Below are positions 23,537 to 34,823 of a stretch of 64,000 bases of DNA, piece after piece. The notes under the pieces were generated by a model. The model was not told where the DNA came from. It made no database searches and saw only the letters and a program-made list of their open reading frames with translations. The position numbers and the translations under genes are program-made. Location of the stretch: positions 203,233-267,232 of the forward strand of contig JAHLKF010000027.1 of assembly GCA_025558075.1 (NCBI GenBank). The letters run 5' to 3'. Numbering within the stretch: the stretch's first letter is position 1; every line of letters begins with the position of its first letter. This DNA comes from Gaertneriomyces semiglobifer (Eukaryota; Chytridiomycota; Chytridiomycetes; Spizellomycetales; Spizellomycetaceae).

Positions 23537-25526
23537 ATGGACGAATTTTTTGTGACGGATGACCCTGATGCACCCCGTCTTTCCCAAAAAAAGCGCAAGC
23601 GTGCGCAATTAGCGGCAAAACAGCAAGTTGCCAAGCGAAAAAAGGGCTCAGACGACGAATCAGACGATGGTGCCATTGACGACCTCGATCTATCCCATCA
23701 TCGCAAGGGCGACGGCTCCGATTCCGACGCATCGGATCAGGAGACAGCAGCGGAAAAACGATTACGGCTTGCCAAGCGATACATTGCCAAAGTTCGCGAA
23801 GAGGCGGGAGCTGAAGAAGGCGAGGTGGATGCCGCGGATTTGGATAGAGATATCATTGCTCAACGATTAAAAAATGATGCCCTGGAGGCTCAAGGACGTC
23901 TGTCATTCACGATTGCCGAGAAATACGCCAATGTCAATTTTGCTGATCCTTCGCGAATACGGCTTTTCAAATCTGGGAAAAAGCTACATACCCTTTCCGT
24001 CACAGCAGTTGCTGTCGCAATACCAGCAAAGGAGAAGCTAGCGCCGCATGGTTCCAAGCCGATCTACGTCTATTCTGCTTCCAAGGATGCCGGGGTTGTC
24101 AAATGGGATTATTGGACCGGCAAGAAAGTCCATTTCGTTCCAGGCGGATTAAAGTTGACCAAAAAAATCAGCAAAGCCTATTCTACAAAGTTGATCAGCC
24201 AACATAAGGGCCACCGTGATGAAGTGTTATGTTTGGCTGCTAGCACCGACGGACAGTTTGTGGTGAGTATCGTTAGCTTGAATTTGCACCAGTCAGATCC
24301 GCTATTACGGAAAGTGGAGCGAACGCCCGTAGTTATACCGTCTGTCGGCTGTTCCTCCACGTCTAGCATTACTTCGTGTAATGCGATGCAAAGCTTTCCT
24401 ACATCTATTCGCGCTTTGAGTCTGGATTGTCACATATCTCGGTTGATTATTCAGAATTGTGCTGCGACACATATCGCTCTGGTTGATGAACGGGATAGCA
24501 GGCTAATCTCGCTTTCTCGTTTCGATAGGCCACAGGCGGAAAAGACAAATTGATCAACATTTGGTCTGTCAAAGATGATTCTCACATCGCCACATTTTCG
24601 CAACATCGAGATTCCGTGACCGGGCTCGCGTTTCGCCTTAACCACAATCAGCTTTACTCTGCGTCCAGTGACCGGACAATAAAGCTATGGAACATTGATT
24701 TGCTGTCGTACGTTGAGACGTTATATGGCCATCAGGACGCTATCACAAATATCGACGCGCTCGCAAGGGAGCGATGCGTCTCAACTGGGTCAAGAGACCG
24801 GACATGCCGACTGTGGAAAATAGTAGAGGAATCACAATTGATCTTCCGGGGCGGCGGTACCGTGTCATCCTTTGCCGCGGGCGAGGATCTTGTGGTCATG
24901 GACGGTTTGCGCAAGACTGAGAAGCAAGCCACGCAGGCTGGCGGTTCATTAGATGCGATAGCAATGTTGGATGAGGAACATTTTGTGTCGGGATCTGATA
25001 CGGGTGCAATTTCTTTGTGGAACGTCAACCGTAAGAAGCCATTATTTACAAAATTAAGAGCTCATGGTCCTGGGAGCCGTGCGTTCTTGCCGGGATCCGA
25101 CGCGTTTGGGATTGGCGAAGGTGCACCAGCATGGATAACATGCCTAGCAACAGTCAGATATAGTGACATGTTCGCCAGCGGCAGTGGAGACGGGTGGATC
25201 CGATTATGGAAGGTTGGCGACGGGAAGAAGAAGTTCAGTCTGTTAGCCTGTATTCCAATGGTGGGTAAGCTCGTACATGAAGAGTCCAGTTGGTGTGTCA
25301 ATTGATTGCATGCTAACTTGAAATTGTTCAGACCGGCTTCGTAAATTCTCTTTCTTTCTTTGAGGCACCAGTGGTGGACACCACTATGACATCGGATCAG
25401 GCGTCAAAAGCATCTCGAAAAGACGTGCTTCATCTAGCGGTAGGGGTTGGTCAGGAACACAGGTTAGGGAGATGGTGGCGGGACAAGACTGCTAAGAACG
25501 GTGTTGCTATTGTGACGCTCGGCTGA
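23537..25526 (+). CDS. RRP9: U3 snoRNP protein RRP9 / U3-55K (WD40)
   Basis: RRP9 binds the box B/C motif of U3 snoRNA in the SSU processome. Exons 23537..24262, 24529..25260 and 25332..25526 fit phase (about 550 residues). The head is Lys/Asp-rich (MDEFFVTDDPD, QKKRKRAQ). A conserved helix follows (KRLRLAKRYIAKVREEAG, IAQRLKNDALEAQGRL), then WD40 repeats: YSASKDAGVVKWDYWTGKK, HKGHRDEVLCLA, ATGGKDKLINIWS, YSASSDRTIKLWNI, STGSRDRTCRLWK, ASGSGDGWIRLWK, and the closing VGVGQEHRLGRWWRDK. Intron 1 is 266 nt, several times longer than usual here. Identity is firm. Confidence 0.95.
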
Positions 25527-26006
25527 AGCTCGCCGCGCTTTTGACATTTACGTGTACATGCTTCGCTGATACTACCTTATTTTGAACATACAATTGAACA
25601 TACAAATTCTTGACACCGAGTGACGAAACACATCCAGTGACCACCGTATAGATGGGCATGTCACCACTGTACAAAAGCATTTCTATCTGGCCTTCCTTGG
25701 CAATATCGTGATACTTAACAATCGCTTGTTATGCGACTGAATGACCGATGATTTGGAAGTTTGCGATTGTGGCGTTGTTCTGTTATGTGGCGCCAAGGGT
25801 TTTTGTTACGTCACACTCCGCAAGCCTCCGTCATGACGCGTGAACGTCAGTTCCCCACAATCGTACCCCTCATCACAGGAATACTTAAACGGAGGATCTC
25901 CTGCGATGGACGCGGCACAGAACAGTGTACTAGTGGCAGAGAGAACAATACAAGTGCGATTATCATTTATCTTACCTGGCGGACAGCGAACGGCTTCGAA
26001 CGCAAG
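25527..26006. other. intergenic / 5' leader
   Basis: Lies between RRP9 and the DUF2231 gene. The DUF2231 frame is open upstream of its ATG to about 25761, but that text has no family features and is taken as leader. Nothing else seen. Confidence 0.4.
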
Positions 26007-26653
26007 ATGGCTGCAACCTCAATTACAAAGCGAGTATGGACAACTCTCCTCGGAAATGTCGGAGATAACCCACATCCGTTGCATCCAATGATGGTGCATA
26101 TCCCTTTCACTTTATACCCACTTTCATTTGGTGCCGATGTCGCCGCCGTTTTCTTGGACCGGTTCCCTCCCATCACACAATTTCTCACTTCAAGAGGACT
26201 TTACGCATTCAGTTACTATACCGGTATCGGGGCCTTAGTCGCAACTATTCCGGCTGCAATCACAGGTTTCGCCGAGTTGTTTGCTATTAGCAAGGAAAGA
26301 AGCCCTGAGGCACGGAACGTGGCTTGGTGGCATGCAGGGCTAAACATCAGTGCTGGTACGTATAAATACTCGTTCGCTTCACAGTCACAAAAACTGATAT
26401 CTTTGCGGAACATCTAGCTTTGATTGCACTCTTCAACACACTTACCAAGCGTACCACCGTCGATTTCTCACCGTATAATTTCAACATTCTGCTATCCGCG
26501 TTTGGGCTTGGTGGTGTGTTCTACAGCTCCTACCTTGGGGGAACCATGGTCTACAAATATGGTGTTGGCGTTAGGAGAATGGGAGAGGGCAAGAAGATGA
26601 TTGCTGATGGACCCAACAAAGGAGTCAAGAGTGAAATCCTGCGCGAGGAGTAA
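26007..26653 (+). CDS. DUF2231 multi-pass membrane protein
   Basis: Two exons (26007..26355, 26418..26653) encode about 194 residues. The conserved HPLHPMMVHIPFTLYPLSFG near the N-terminus is the hallmark of DUF2231 membrane proteins. Four hydrophobic segments are visible: around PFTLYPLSFGADVAAVF, YTGIGALVATIPAAITGF, ISAALIALFNTL and ILLSAFGLGGVFYSSYLGG. His residues in the first segments recur in the family and might bind metal or heme, but function is unknown. The ATG at 26007 is used because upstream in-frame text is not family-like. The C-terminus is short and charged (KSEILREE). Confidence 0.8.
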
Positions 26654-26909
26654 ATTAGGAATAATTGGGCAGCTAGACGCGCGGACGGGCATGCGGCACC
26701 GGGAATGGTACTATGTGGGTGGATGTAATGGCTTGGTTTACTGTTATTTTGCGACAAATGTTAGCACTCAACACGGACTGTAAAGAAGTACGGAAGTTTT
26801 CTGATGGATTTCCATCGTTAACGTGTAGGAAAAGCACAGTTTGCGAGCACCTAAGCGACTCTGTGAGCAACATGCTAGCATAGCTTCCTGTTTCCACTTC
26901 CAAGCGGGC

Positions 26910-27268
26910 TCATTCTGCTTCTTCTTTCTCCAATGGTTCAGAGCATCCATTTCCGCCCTGCCGTTCCTCTTGTTCATACTCCTTTCTGAGAGATCTCCAA
27001 TGGTTCTGGATCATTTTGCTATCCACTCCGAACTGCGCATTGAGTGCGCTCGCCATTTCGGACCATTTACCGCCATGGTGCCTGTAATAGGCCTTGATAA
27101 AAGCATCTTGCTCGCGGGTCCACTTGTATGCATCCTTCAAACGGTCCTCCAACCTGTTAGCACAGATCACCCGTGTAATACGCATCGTTTGCTCAATCAT
27201 ACCTTGGTGGTGATGGGCTTCTTTTTGTCCACCTTTGGCTCAGCAGTTTGCTGCTTGATGCGACCCAT
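26910..27268 (-). CDS. small SANT/Myb-like DNA-binding protein
   Basis: Exons 27268..27203 and 27146..26910 give exactly 100 residues. A Lys-rich head (MGRIKQQTAEPKVDKKKP) precedes a single Myb/SANT domain: YKWTREQDAFIKAYYRHHG, KWSEMASALNAQFG and MIQNHWRSLRKEYEQE, with the three spaced aromatic residues of the fold. The tail is Glu-rich. The 56-nt intron uses the second of two AG acceptors, chosen by phase. Likely a nuclear DNA- or chromatin-binding protein; target unknown. No closer family is recognised. Confidence 0.75.
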
Positions 27269-27480
27269 AGCTACTCTTCGCCTGCAACTCACCGTAGTAA
27301 CTTCGCAGAGATGGAGATCAGTCAAAAGCCTTCCGCAAAATGGTCGCACCCTGAGGCACTCAGCCTTCGCTTCGCTTGAACAAGACTGGATCTGGAAAGG
27401 GGGTTTCAACGCATTTTCTCATGGTGGGAGCATGTTATCAATATATTACTTGGTCCCCACGCAGGGGTTCGTCGGCGAGA

Positions 27481-27617
27481 TTATTTTACAGTGCTCAGCC
27501 TCTTTGCAAATGCACGATCCATGTACGGAACTGCAATGTGGAAGGCACCATTGAGATCCAACGTGGCAGCTCCGTCTCGTCCTCGCCCCGGAGTTGCATA
27601 GAAGGAAGCCGCCGGGA
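27481..27617 (-). other. unassigned coding-like segment 3' of bL9m
   Basis: Just beyond the bL9m stop the minus strand reads DVPAASFYATPGRGRDGAA and LNGAFHIAVPYMDRAFAKRL before a stop near 27481. It looks like a C-terminal exon but no start or donor can be tied to it. A second frame is open over the same bases. Possibly an exon of an unrecognised gene or a relic. Confidence 0.25.
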
Positions 27618-27683
27618 CATCCGGTGGGCCTGCAGGACACCGCTAACAATGGGCTTGCGCCTACGGTCGACAAACGAGACCCA

Positions 27684-28547
27684 CTATAGTTTAGGTTCCT
27701 GTACTACAACCTTCAGTTGGTGCGCCTTCATGCCACCACCCAAGTCAATCAGAACATCGTAATCCCCGACATCTTTGATCCTAGGAGTATCAGCAGGGAA
27801 GTGAATCATATCCCGTTCTACACTGAGGGCGTGCTTGTCGAACAGTGCCTTGGCGACATCCTCCGCGGACACTGAGCCATATATGCGGGAGGTATCAGCG
27901 GATACTCGAACACGGTCGAATGTCAGTAGAGATATGGTTGTGAGGATTTTTTGTTTGTCGGGGATAAGATCGGCAGAGCGTGTGGTTGATGATGCGCTTG
28001 TGGTCGTTTGACGTGTTTCTACGGTCACCGAAGAAAAGGCGGGTTCGATCTATAGACGGTAATGTCAATATCCCAATCACTATGTTCTGTCGAGGCTGAC
28101 ATTCATACCGTCTCCAATTCCAAATCTTCGTCCCTCACACGTGGTTCCCATCCTTCAGGGAGGATCGGTTTGCCTTTTATCCTCGGAACATAGTACGCTA
28201 GTCCGAATGGAACAAGGTAGTTTCGTGCTTGTGCCACTGCACACAAAAGGTGAGACTGGATCCCACGGTGTCATGGCGAATGCTCCGCTTACGGTTGACT
28301 AGCGTAATCTCTCCTCTTTCACCAAGCCCTGGTACATCCTCTCTTAGGAAAACGTGAATATCTGGTTTCTGAAACTTTGTTCTCTAGTTTGTTGAAGAAG
28401 AATAAGACTTCCCATTTACACGGTGCCCGAGAAAGTCGAACGTACCTGAGCGGTGACCAGTCGAACCGGCTTTGACAAAGCAGTGAGCCTCACCAGCTGC
28501 GAGCCTCTCAATGCGACGCAATGTCGCGAGCATGCTGTAAACGACAT
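27684..28547 (-). CDS. MRPL9: mitochondrial large-subunit ribosomal protein bL9m
   Basis: Four exons fit phase: 28547..28446, 28368..28293, 28236..28109 and 28049..27684 (223 residues). Exon 1 is an Arg/Ser-rich mitochondrial presequence (MSFTACSRHCVALRGSQ). The bL9 N-domain follows: DIHVFLREDVPGLGERGEI, then ARNYLVPFGLAYYV. The C-domain has FDRVRVSADTSRIYGSVSA and ends PRIKDVGDYDVLIDLGGG. It is divergent from the acyl carrier protein gene across 242 bp, so the two mitochondrial genes may share a promoter. Recognised family; boundaries good. Confidence 0.9.
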
Positions 28548-28789
28548 CCTGGCTGCCCTCTGTTACCCCGCCGTGTATTCAGTCGTCGTCGTCGCCAAAA
28601 GGCCAAAAAGTTCGAGAGCTTCGCACCCGCCAGCGAGGTTGTTGCCGTAGTGACAGTGGCACAGTCATCGCGCTTACATTTCTGCTTCGCGATAATAGGA
28701 ACTTGAATCGCAGCTGCCAACGAGACTCATCGACGAACGAACTCCAGTTCAGCATTCCAATCCGCTCACCGCATCGCATCCAATTCACA

Positions 28790-29376
28790 ATGTCTGGATT
28801 TCGGTTAGTATCTCGTCTGGCCATGGCCGCCCCCCGTGTTGCGGTTGCCCCTCGTGCCGCTTTCACCGCTGTGCCTCGCATGACCCCTTCTTTGGTACGA
28901 CTCTACTCTGCCGGTCCCGCTCCTCTTACTCCTCAGATTGTCGAGGAGCGAGTATTGAACATATTGAAGGATTTCGACAAGGTCGATGCCGCTAAAGTAC
29001 GTAGATCATGCCATTGGGATCTATAGTTCATCGCGATCGGAGATTAACAGTGGCATCTTGCTCCCACTTCCAGCTTAACTTGGATGCTCACTTCATCAAC
29101 GACCTTGGTCTTGACAGTCTGGACCAAGTTGAGATTACCATGGCGGTATGTGGTACTCATCATTTATATATTAGCTATGCCCCATTTAACTCTTGACTTG
29201 CTCAGTTGGAGGACGAATTCAACATTGAAATTCCTGACCGGGACGCTGAGGAGATCATGACTGCTAGACAGGCAGCTGACAAGGTTTGTTACGTCTATTA
29301 CTGTGCAAGCTAGTGTGACATTGCCTCCTGACTTTTCGTTTTCCAATAGATCTACTCTAACAAGAATGCCATGTAA
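28790..29376 (+). CDS. ACP1: mitochondrial acyl carrier protein (NDUFAB1/ACP1)
   Basis: Carries acyl chains on 4'-phosphopantetheine for mitochondrial fatty-acid/lipoate synthesis and is an accessory complex I and Fe-S/LYR-protein partner. Exons 28790..28996, 29074..29145, 29206..29283 and 29350..29376 fit phase (127 residues). An Arg/Ala presequence ends around VRLYSAGP. The domain follows: ILKDFDKVDAAKLNLDAHF, INDLGLDSLDQVEITMALE with the modified Ser in DSL, and IEIPDRDAEEIMTARQAA. The window also encodes an LYR protein (SDHAF1), a class that binds acyl-ACP. Firm identification. Confidence 0.95.
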
Positions 29377-29727
29377 TTTTCCAATAATTATTAGCACCAT
29401 GAAAATAAGGATGATGCGTTGGACATTGCAGAGGGACTCTCAGCTAAGGTCTTTCGGGCTTCGCAAATACTTTTGCGAAGCCGAGTACCGATGTTCTTAG
29501 CTACTGGGATAACTGGGGCATTCGTGCCCGTCACAAGCGAGAAGCACCATATTCATACATTATATCCTGTTCGTTCGATCTGTTAGCGTTCACGATGCTG
29601 GCTTAAAACTTCTGTGGTTTGACATGGTGAAGTGTTCCGCAGACCAGTTTCGGCCGTTTCATAGCCAACCAATGCCTTTTAAATTGACCGCCAGTCCGAA
29701 CAGTGTGATGCATTACACTAAGCCTTT
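29377..29727. other. convergent 3' region
   Basis: 351 bp between the ends of ACP1 and the glycyl-tRNA synthetase. No gene or repeat seen. Confidence 0.5.
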
Positions 29728-32513
29728 CTACAGTTCTTGTTGCACAAATGTGGGGTACTTGGCCTCAACTTCACTCCAAGTAGTCTTCTCTTCCACGAGA
29801 TCCCTGACCACATTGAGAATAACCGGAATCTGGTACATCAAATCGTAAGAATTATATCAACGTGCCAAGTGTGTGTTCTTCAAGACTGTACCTTTTCCCG
29901 GATTTGCCTCGTGGAGTCACGTTCGCGAAGGGTTACGGTCTGATCTTGCGCGGTTTGGAAATCAACGGTGACAGCAAACGGTGTGCCAAGCTCATCGTTC
30001 CGAGAGTATCGTCGCCCGATAGTGGAGGCAGAGTCATCGACTCTGTTGGTGATATTAAATTTGCGGAGGCCAATAACAACCTCTTTGAGGTATGGTGTGA
30101 AGGTGTCATCGTGGCTAATGGGAAGAACAAGCGCTTTGATGGGGGCGACGCAAGGCGGGAACTTCAGTACTGCACGCTGCTCGTCACCCTCACGCACATA
30201 ATAAGAGTGCTCTAGAAGTTGATATAAGATACGGCCAATACCGAACGACGGCTCAATGACGCTTGGAATGTACTCGCGAATGTGAGTAGTGAATGTCCGG
30301 TTCTCAATCGTGATAAGATCTTTGGTAAGCTCGTAATCTTTACCATCGCCAGTAATCTTGGCCTTGCCATTTCCAGCTTCCAGTTGATCTTTCAAAGCTT
30401 GCACTTTACGAGCATCCCATTCGCCGCTAGGACTTCCTTTCTGATCAGGTATTTGTAGGGAATCCAGGTATCCTTGCACGGCCTTAGAGTCCTTCTTAAA
30501 TGTTGTGCCGAAGAGCTTCTTGTTCACTTCAAGAACCAGCTTATCCTCGACCACAGGTTCCGGGAGCTGCTCGCGAACAATCAGCTTCTGACCAGTCTGA
30601 TTAGTGTGGGCCGTCAAATCGTACGCTGAGCGGTCTGCGCAACCGACACACTCGATCCAACCGTAACTGCTCTTGATTTCAGCATCCCAACAATCCGTAG
30701 CATAGTGGGCCATCTCATTCTGCATGTGTTGACGCATCCGTAAACGCTCTGGCTCAATACCGATCTTTACAAGGAACAAATAGATTCGAGCGACGAAGTA
30801 CCCAAGCGTTTGGTTGTTGATGATGCCCTTTTCTACAGCTTCGCCAATGCTCATCTTCACCGGGCCAGCGGCTGCTTCCTGATTCGTTGCCGAATAAAGT
30901 GGAACAACAATATCGCGGACCTCGGCAAATCGCGGGTGGTCTTTCTTCAATGGGTCAACATAGTGCTCAATCTCAGCCATAGTGAATTCGCGGACACGGA
31001 GCAGACCCTGGCGGGGTGAAATTTCGTTTCTGAAAGATTTTCCGACAGACGCGGAGGCAAATGGCATTTGACCGGTGTTAAACTCGTAAAGTCGCTTGAA
31101 GTTCAAAAAGTGACCCTGAGCAGTTTCGGGGCGGAGATAACTCTTGAACTGCCCAGTAGGACCAATCTGGGTTTCAAACATGAGGTTGAAAAGAACAGGC
31201 TCGGTGACTTCGTTCAGAGTCTCAGGCGCACGGATCTCCAATCGCCGGATGAGATGATGGAGAGCTTCGCCTTGGTAATTGTCGAGAGTCTCCAAGATGA
31301 CCTCGTATTCACTCCGCTGATCAGAAGTGAGGGGTTCAATCTTGGGCTTAAGCTTGCCCTTGGCGTCTACCATAGGTACTTTGATACCGTCATCATCCAA
31401 ACGTTGATTGAGCACTTGCTTCACCAAATGGTCGGCACGGAAGATATCGCCAGTTTTCGAATCCTTCACCATGTAATCAGCGAATCGCTCCACGTGACCG
31501 GAAGTCTTCAGAACTGCCTCTGGAGTCAGGTTCGTACATTCTACCTCGAGCATATCTTCCTCCAAAACAAAGTGCTGGCGCCATAGCGCTAAGATGTTGT
31601 TTTGCAGGGCGCATCCGGGCGGGCCATAGTCATACAGACCAGCAATACCTGGAGCCCAACATAAGCCAAGACGAACTTGATGCAATTCCCTAAACGGATG
31701 GTTGATACTACATACCACCATAGATCTCGAACGCGGGAGCAAAGAAAAACCGCTTCAACAACAGCGATTCCAAGGCAGCTCTGTCGAATTTGGTTTTTGC
31801 TTCTTCTTCAGCTTGCTGCTTTACTAGTTGCTCGAGTTCTTCCTTCAGCTTCAGCAACTTTGCAACCTCATCTTGGATTCTCTCTTTTGTGGCCTTTTCG
31901 GCCTTGAGCGTCTTAACGACGTCGCCCTGCTTGGTGATGCGATCCTTCAAGGCAGCGACATCAGGAGCGGGGACGATGGCGCCAACTGGCCTGTCGCTCG
32001 GCGCACCTTTCTCTGCGGTCATATTTATACCTGCGGTAGTTCGGATCCTGCCTGCTGTGGTTGTTTGACTTTTTGCTGGCGGCGACGCTGTTGGCGAGGA
32101 TCAACATCCAAGTGTTAGGGTTCATCCCTTGACAACCAAAAGGACAACATACCGGAAAAGTTTCTAGAAACCCAGCTGGGGCCGAGAGTAGTAATGCAGT
32201 TCAAAAACGGACTAGCGCTGTCCGAACGTAGTATTGGACGATGTTGTAACTGCAGATGTCTGTGTGTAAGTGTCTCCGCAATCCCTGTCGAGTTGAGCTG
32301 AACCGCGCACTCAGGGACGTTACCTGTGTGCTGAAGCGTAGTTGCGACGCAGGTAGTATTCTGAAGAGGCGGCATTTACTTTTAGGCTCGTCGCCACACA
32401 TCGCTGGTGTTGTGGAGGAGAACTTACCTTGATGCAAGTTTGAGCCTAGCAGGATGAACTGCAAAATAACTATGCTGACTCTGATTCCTAAATACCGCAC
32501 AAGCCCCTCGCAT
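29728..32513 (-). CDS. GRS1: glycyl-tRNA synthetase, cytosolic form plus spliced mitochondrial leader
   Basis: Class II GlyRS charges tRNA-Gly. The core is exons 32087..31716, 31648..29892 and 29829..29728. The cytosolic start is ATG 32022 (721 residues): a WHEP-like coiled head (TLKAEKATKERIQDEVAKLL), then FEIYGGIAGLYDYGPPG, motif 2 RNEISPRQGLLRVREF, and motif 3 PSFGIGRILY. Upstream, exons 32513..32428, 32360..32324 and 32249..32153 splice in phase into the same frame and add 95 residues rich in Arg/Ser without acids (MRGACAVFRNQSQHSYFA, QLRFSTQ, WVSRNFSASPPAKS), typical of a mitochondrial presequence. This matches dual targeting known for GlyRS in yeast and animals. The core is certain; leader exons are inferred from splice consensus and phase. 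Confidence 0.92.
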
Positions 32514-32576
32514 AGTCGTCCTCCGTGTGGCCTTGTAGTTGTCGATGTACGATATTGCCTGTTGCTGTTTTCCCAA

Positions 32577-33179
32577 CTAAGCTAGCGCAACAGCCATTGC
32601 TGATCTGTGTGTTCCGCAAGTATGAAAGTTTTTCAAGACCTCGGAGACTTTTCGGACAGGAATACGCGGAATGTTGAATTCATCGCACACACTTTGAACG
32701 ACCAGTTGCACGCCGATACTAGCCTCATTTCCATAACCGTTTTCGGAGGGTTCTTCATCATCAGAACATCTTCAACGTATACTTGTTCATAGCCTTGATG
32801 TTGTGGTCGGCATAACATTGGTGAAGATGATAACTTCCACGACAGTGACATAAGCTGCTGCGCAGACGTGTTACGCGCGACAACGACAGGAAGCGCCCCA
32901 GCTGTCCGCGCATCTCAATGTTTCTGTAAGTCCATCTACCTACCCATCTATCCATCTTCCTTTTTCAGGCCTACCGAGCGCAATGGAGGGTATCGGTACC
33001 ACACTTGTCTGGGGTTTCTCCCGTGCCCTGGATCTACAAAGACGTGGTATGTTTTCTCCTGTTCCGCGCCAGACGCAAGTGATTGATTCGTAAAAGAGCA
33101 GACGCTTTGAATGAGATGCCGTTGACTGAGGCAGGTTCCACAAGCACCGCGGACCAAGGTCGCTTTTGCATTGTGCCAT
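32577..33179 (-). CDS. hypothetical Cys-containing protein, three-exon model
   Basis: Exons 33179..32975, 32923..32875 and 32769..32577 join in phase to 148 residues, starting MAQCKSDLGPRCLWNLPQ. The last exon is the most protein-like: SDDEEPSENGYGNEASIGV, then LVVQSVCDEFNIPRIPVRKV and SEVLKNFHTCGTHRSAMAV. A CRCRAC cluster spans the last junction. No family is recognised. Its ATG is only 23 bp from the DNAAF3 ATG on the other strand, an unusually tight divergent pair. Intron 2 is about 105 nt. The last exon is likely coding; the 5' model is tentative because a second frame is also open there. Confidence 0.35.
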
Positions 33180-33202
33180 AGCCTATCTGTTGCTATCAGC
33201 TA

Positions 33203-34758
33203 ATGTACAGTCCAGAGCCTTTGAAGATGCTCTTGGTGGGGTCTGGAGACATCCGACATATTGTGAAAACCATAGCGCACAACTGGCGACATGGTAATCG
33301 CGAGCTGCATGTGGGTGAGTCGCATAGCGTTCTAGCAGAGCAATAAGCGGCGACTGAAACCGTTGAATTCCAGTTCTACATTGTTGAGCCGCAGGTAACA
33401 ACACTGGCGCGCATGCTATTGCTACTCTCCATCTTCTGCGAGCAGGATACCGAGATGGGTCTCGAAGGTTTGATAAAGCTGTGTAGCATCCACGAGAACC
33501 GTAGGCAAGAGAATCTTACTATATTCCATAGAGAGAACAGAGACATTTCTCGAATTATATGGGAATATCCTGCTGCGACAACGAACTGGGGCGTTCGTGC
33601 AAGAGAGAGCTTCGGAACTGATCCGGCTTATCACAGGCTCATTCACCAATTTGGAGAAGAAGCTGCCGGTTGCAGTCAACCTGGACAGTTTGAAATTTCG
33701 AGAGCGAGATGACCTCGAATTTGCATTCAACTTCTGGCGTGATGAAAAGAAGAAGTTCGATATCGTTGCCTTACGAGATTTGCGGCTTCAAAAGTACTAT
33801 GGAACTAGATATGACGTTCGAGAAAATGTTGTAGACTGGGATTTTCAAATGAAGCTGAAAGAAAAGGCGCCGACCATAAATGCGAAAGAATTCTTGCGCT
33901 GGAGGATGCACGGTCAGGCTTTTGAGATTCGCGAATCAACGGTATCAGTGGCGAACCGAACGTTGGCCACTGTCGAGCTGATGAAACAGAATGGCTTGTC
34001 AGTGACCAAATGGGGCTATTTCAGTGACATTGTAGTTGGTCCATTTCTTGCCTTTGGGACCTACTGCGAAGACGATGCGATGCTGAAAGTGGTAAATGGG
34101 ACTCGTGTTAAAACGGCAAAGGATATTTCCCACCGCAACGTTAAAGCGCTCCTTCACGAGTATCACCATGGGCAGGTTTTCGTTGAACGTTCTGAGCGTG
34201 AAGTTCCCGAGGGCAAGATCGAGGAAATAGAGGAAGACAACCCAGCGAAAGGTAGGATGCGTGCCCAGCATATTGTACAGCGCGGGAATAACTCGGTAAT
34301 GCAGTGATGCCACCCTACACGCCCAGCAAATCGGTTTTGCACTTGCTTCCTGCTGATATGTCCCACTTATTGCCAAAGCTTGTGAGAAAGCACTCTGGTA
34401 GTTTTGACCGCATCTATATTGGTAGTACCATGGCCCATCGCATTCCAGATCTCAAGCCGCTAATGAGATCAGACGGTGTTATGCTAGTGGAGAGTGCAAA
34501 GTAAGTTTCCAAGAGCGGCGTCAATTCAAATGGTACGCAATTCATGTATATCCTGGCAGATTCATCTTTGACCTAAGTCAGGAGCAAGCACTCGAGTTTG
34601 ACAAACGCGTGCTACAGCTGGCTCTGGAAGCAAGCCTTCAGACTCCTGGACGAACCGACAGTCGATTGAACGGAAAAGGCGCTGAGGCCACAGGGAAGCA
34701 AGAAGCAGACAGCTTCGAGTTTTTTGCATTTGCCCATGCTAGCATTAGAGAGGAATAA
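33203..34758 (+). CDS. DNAAF3: dynein axonemal assembly factor 3 (DNAAF3/PF22)
   Basis: DNAAF3 is a cytoplasmic factor needed to preassemble axonemal dynein arms and occurs in organisms with motile cilia. Exons 33203..33310, 33374..33467, 33532..34251, 34305..34500 and 34560..34758 fit phase (438 residues). N-terminal motif LKMLLVGSGDIRHIVKTIA, then FYIVEPQVTTLARMLLLL, RTETFLELYGNILLRQRT, and the characteristic LRDLRLQKYYGTRYDVREN. Later RWRMHGQAFEIRES and NGLSVTKWGYFSDIVVGPF. The C-terminal Rossmann-like part (LPADMSHLLPKL, IYIGSTMAHRIPDLK) is complete. Intron 2 donor is GTTTGA. The presence of this gene is the best clue to the organism's lifestyle. Confidence 0.9.
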
Positions 34759-34823
34759 AACATTGACCGCTGCTAGAAGGCATATATCGCACTTGTTGGA
34801 GCCGGAGCCCCACGATAGATTCT

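Noticed and set aside
24263..24528. Box C/D snoRNA in RRP9 intron 1
   Set aside because: A C-box-like TGATGA is present but no suitably placed D box or terminal stem.
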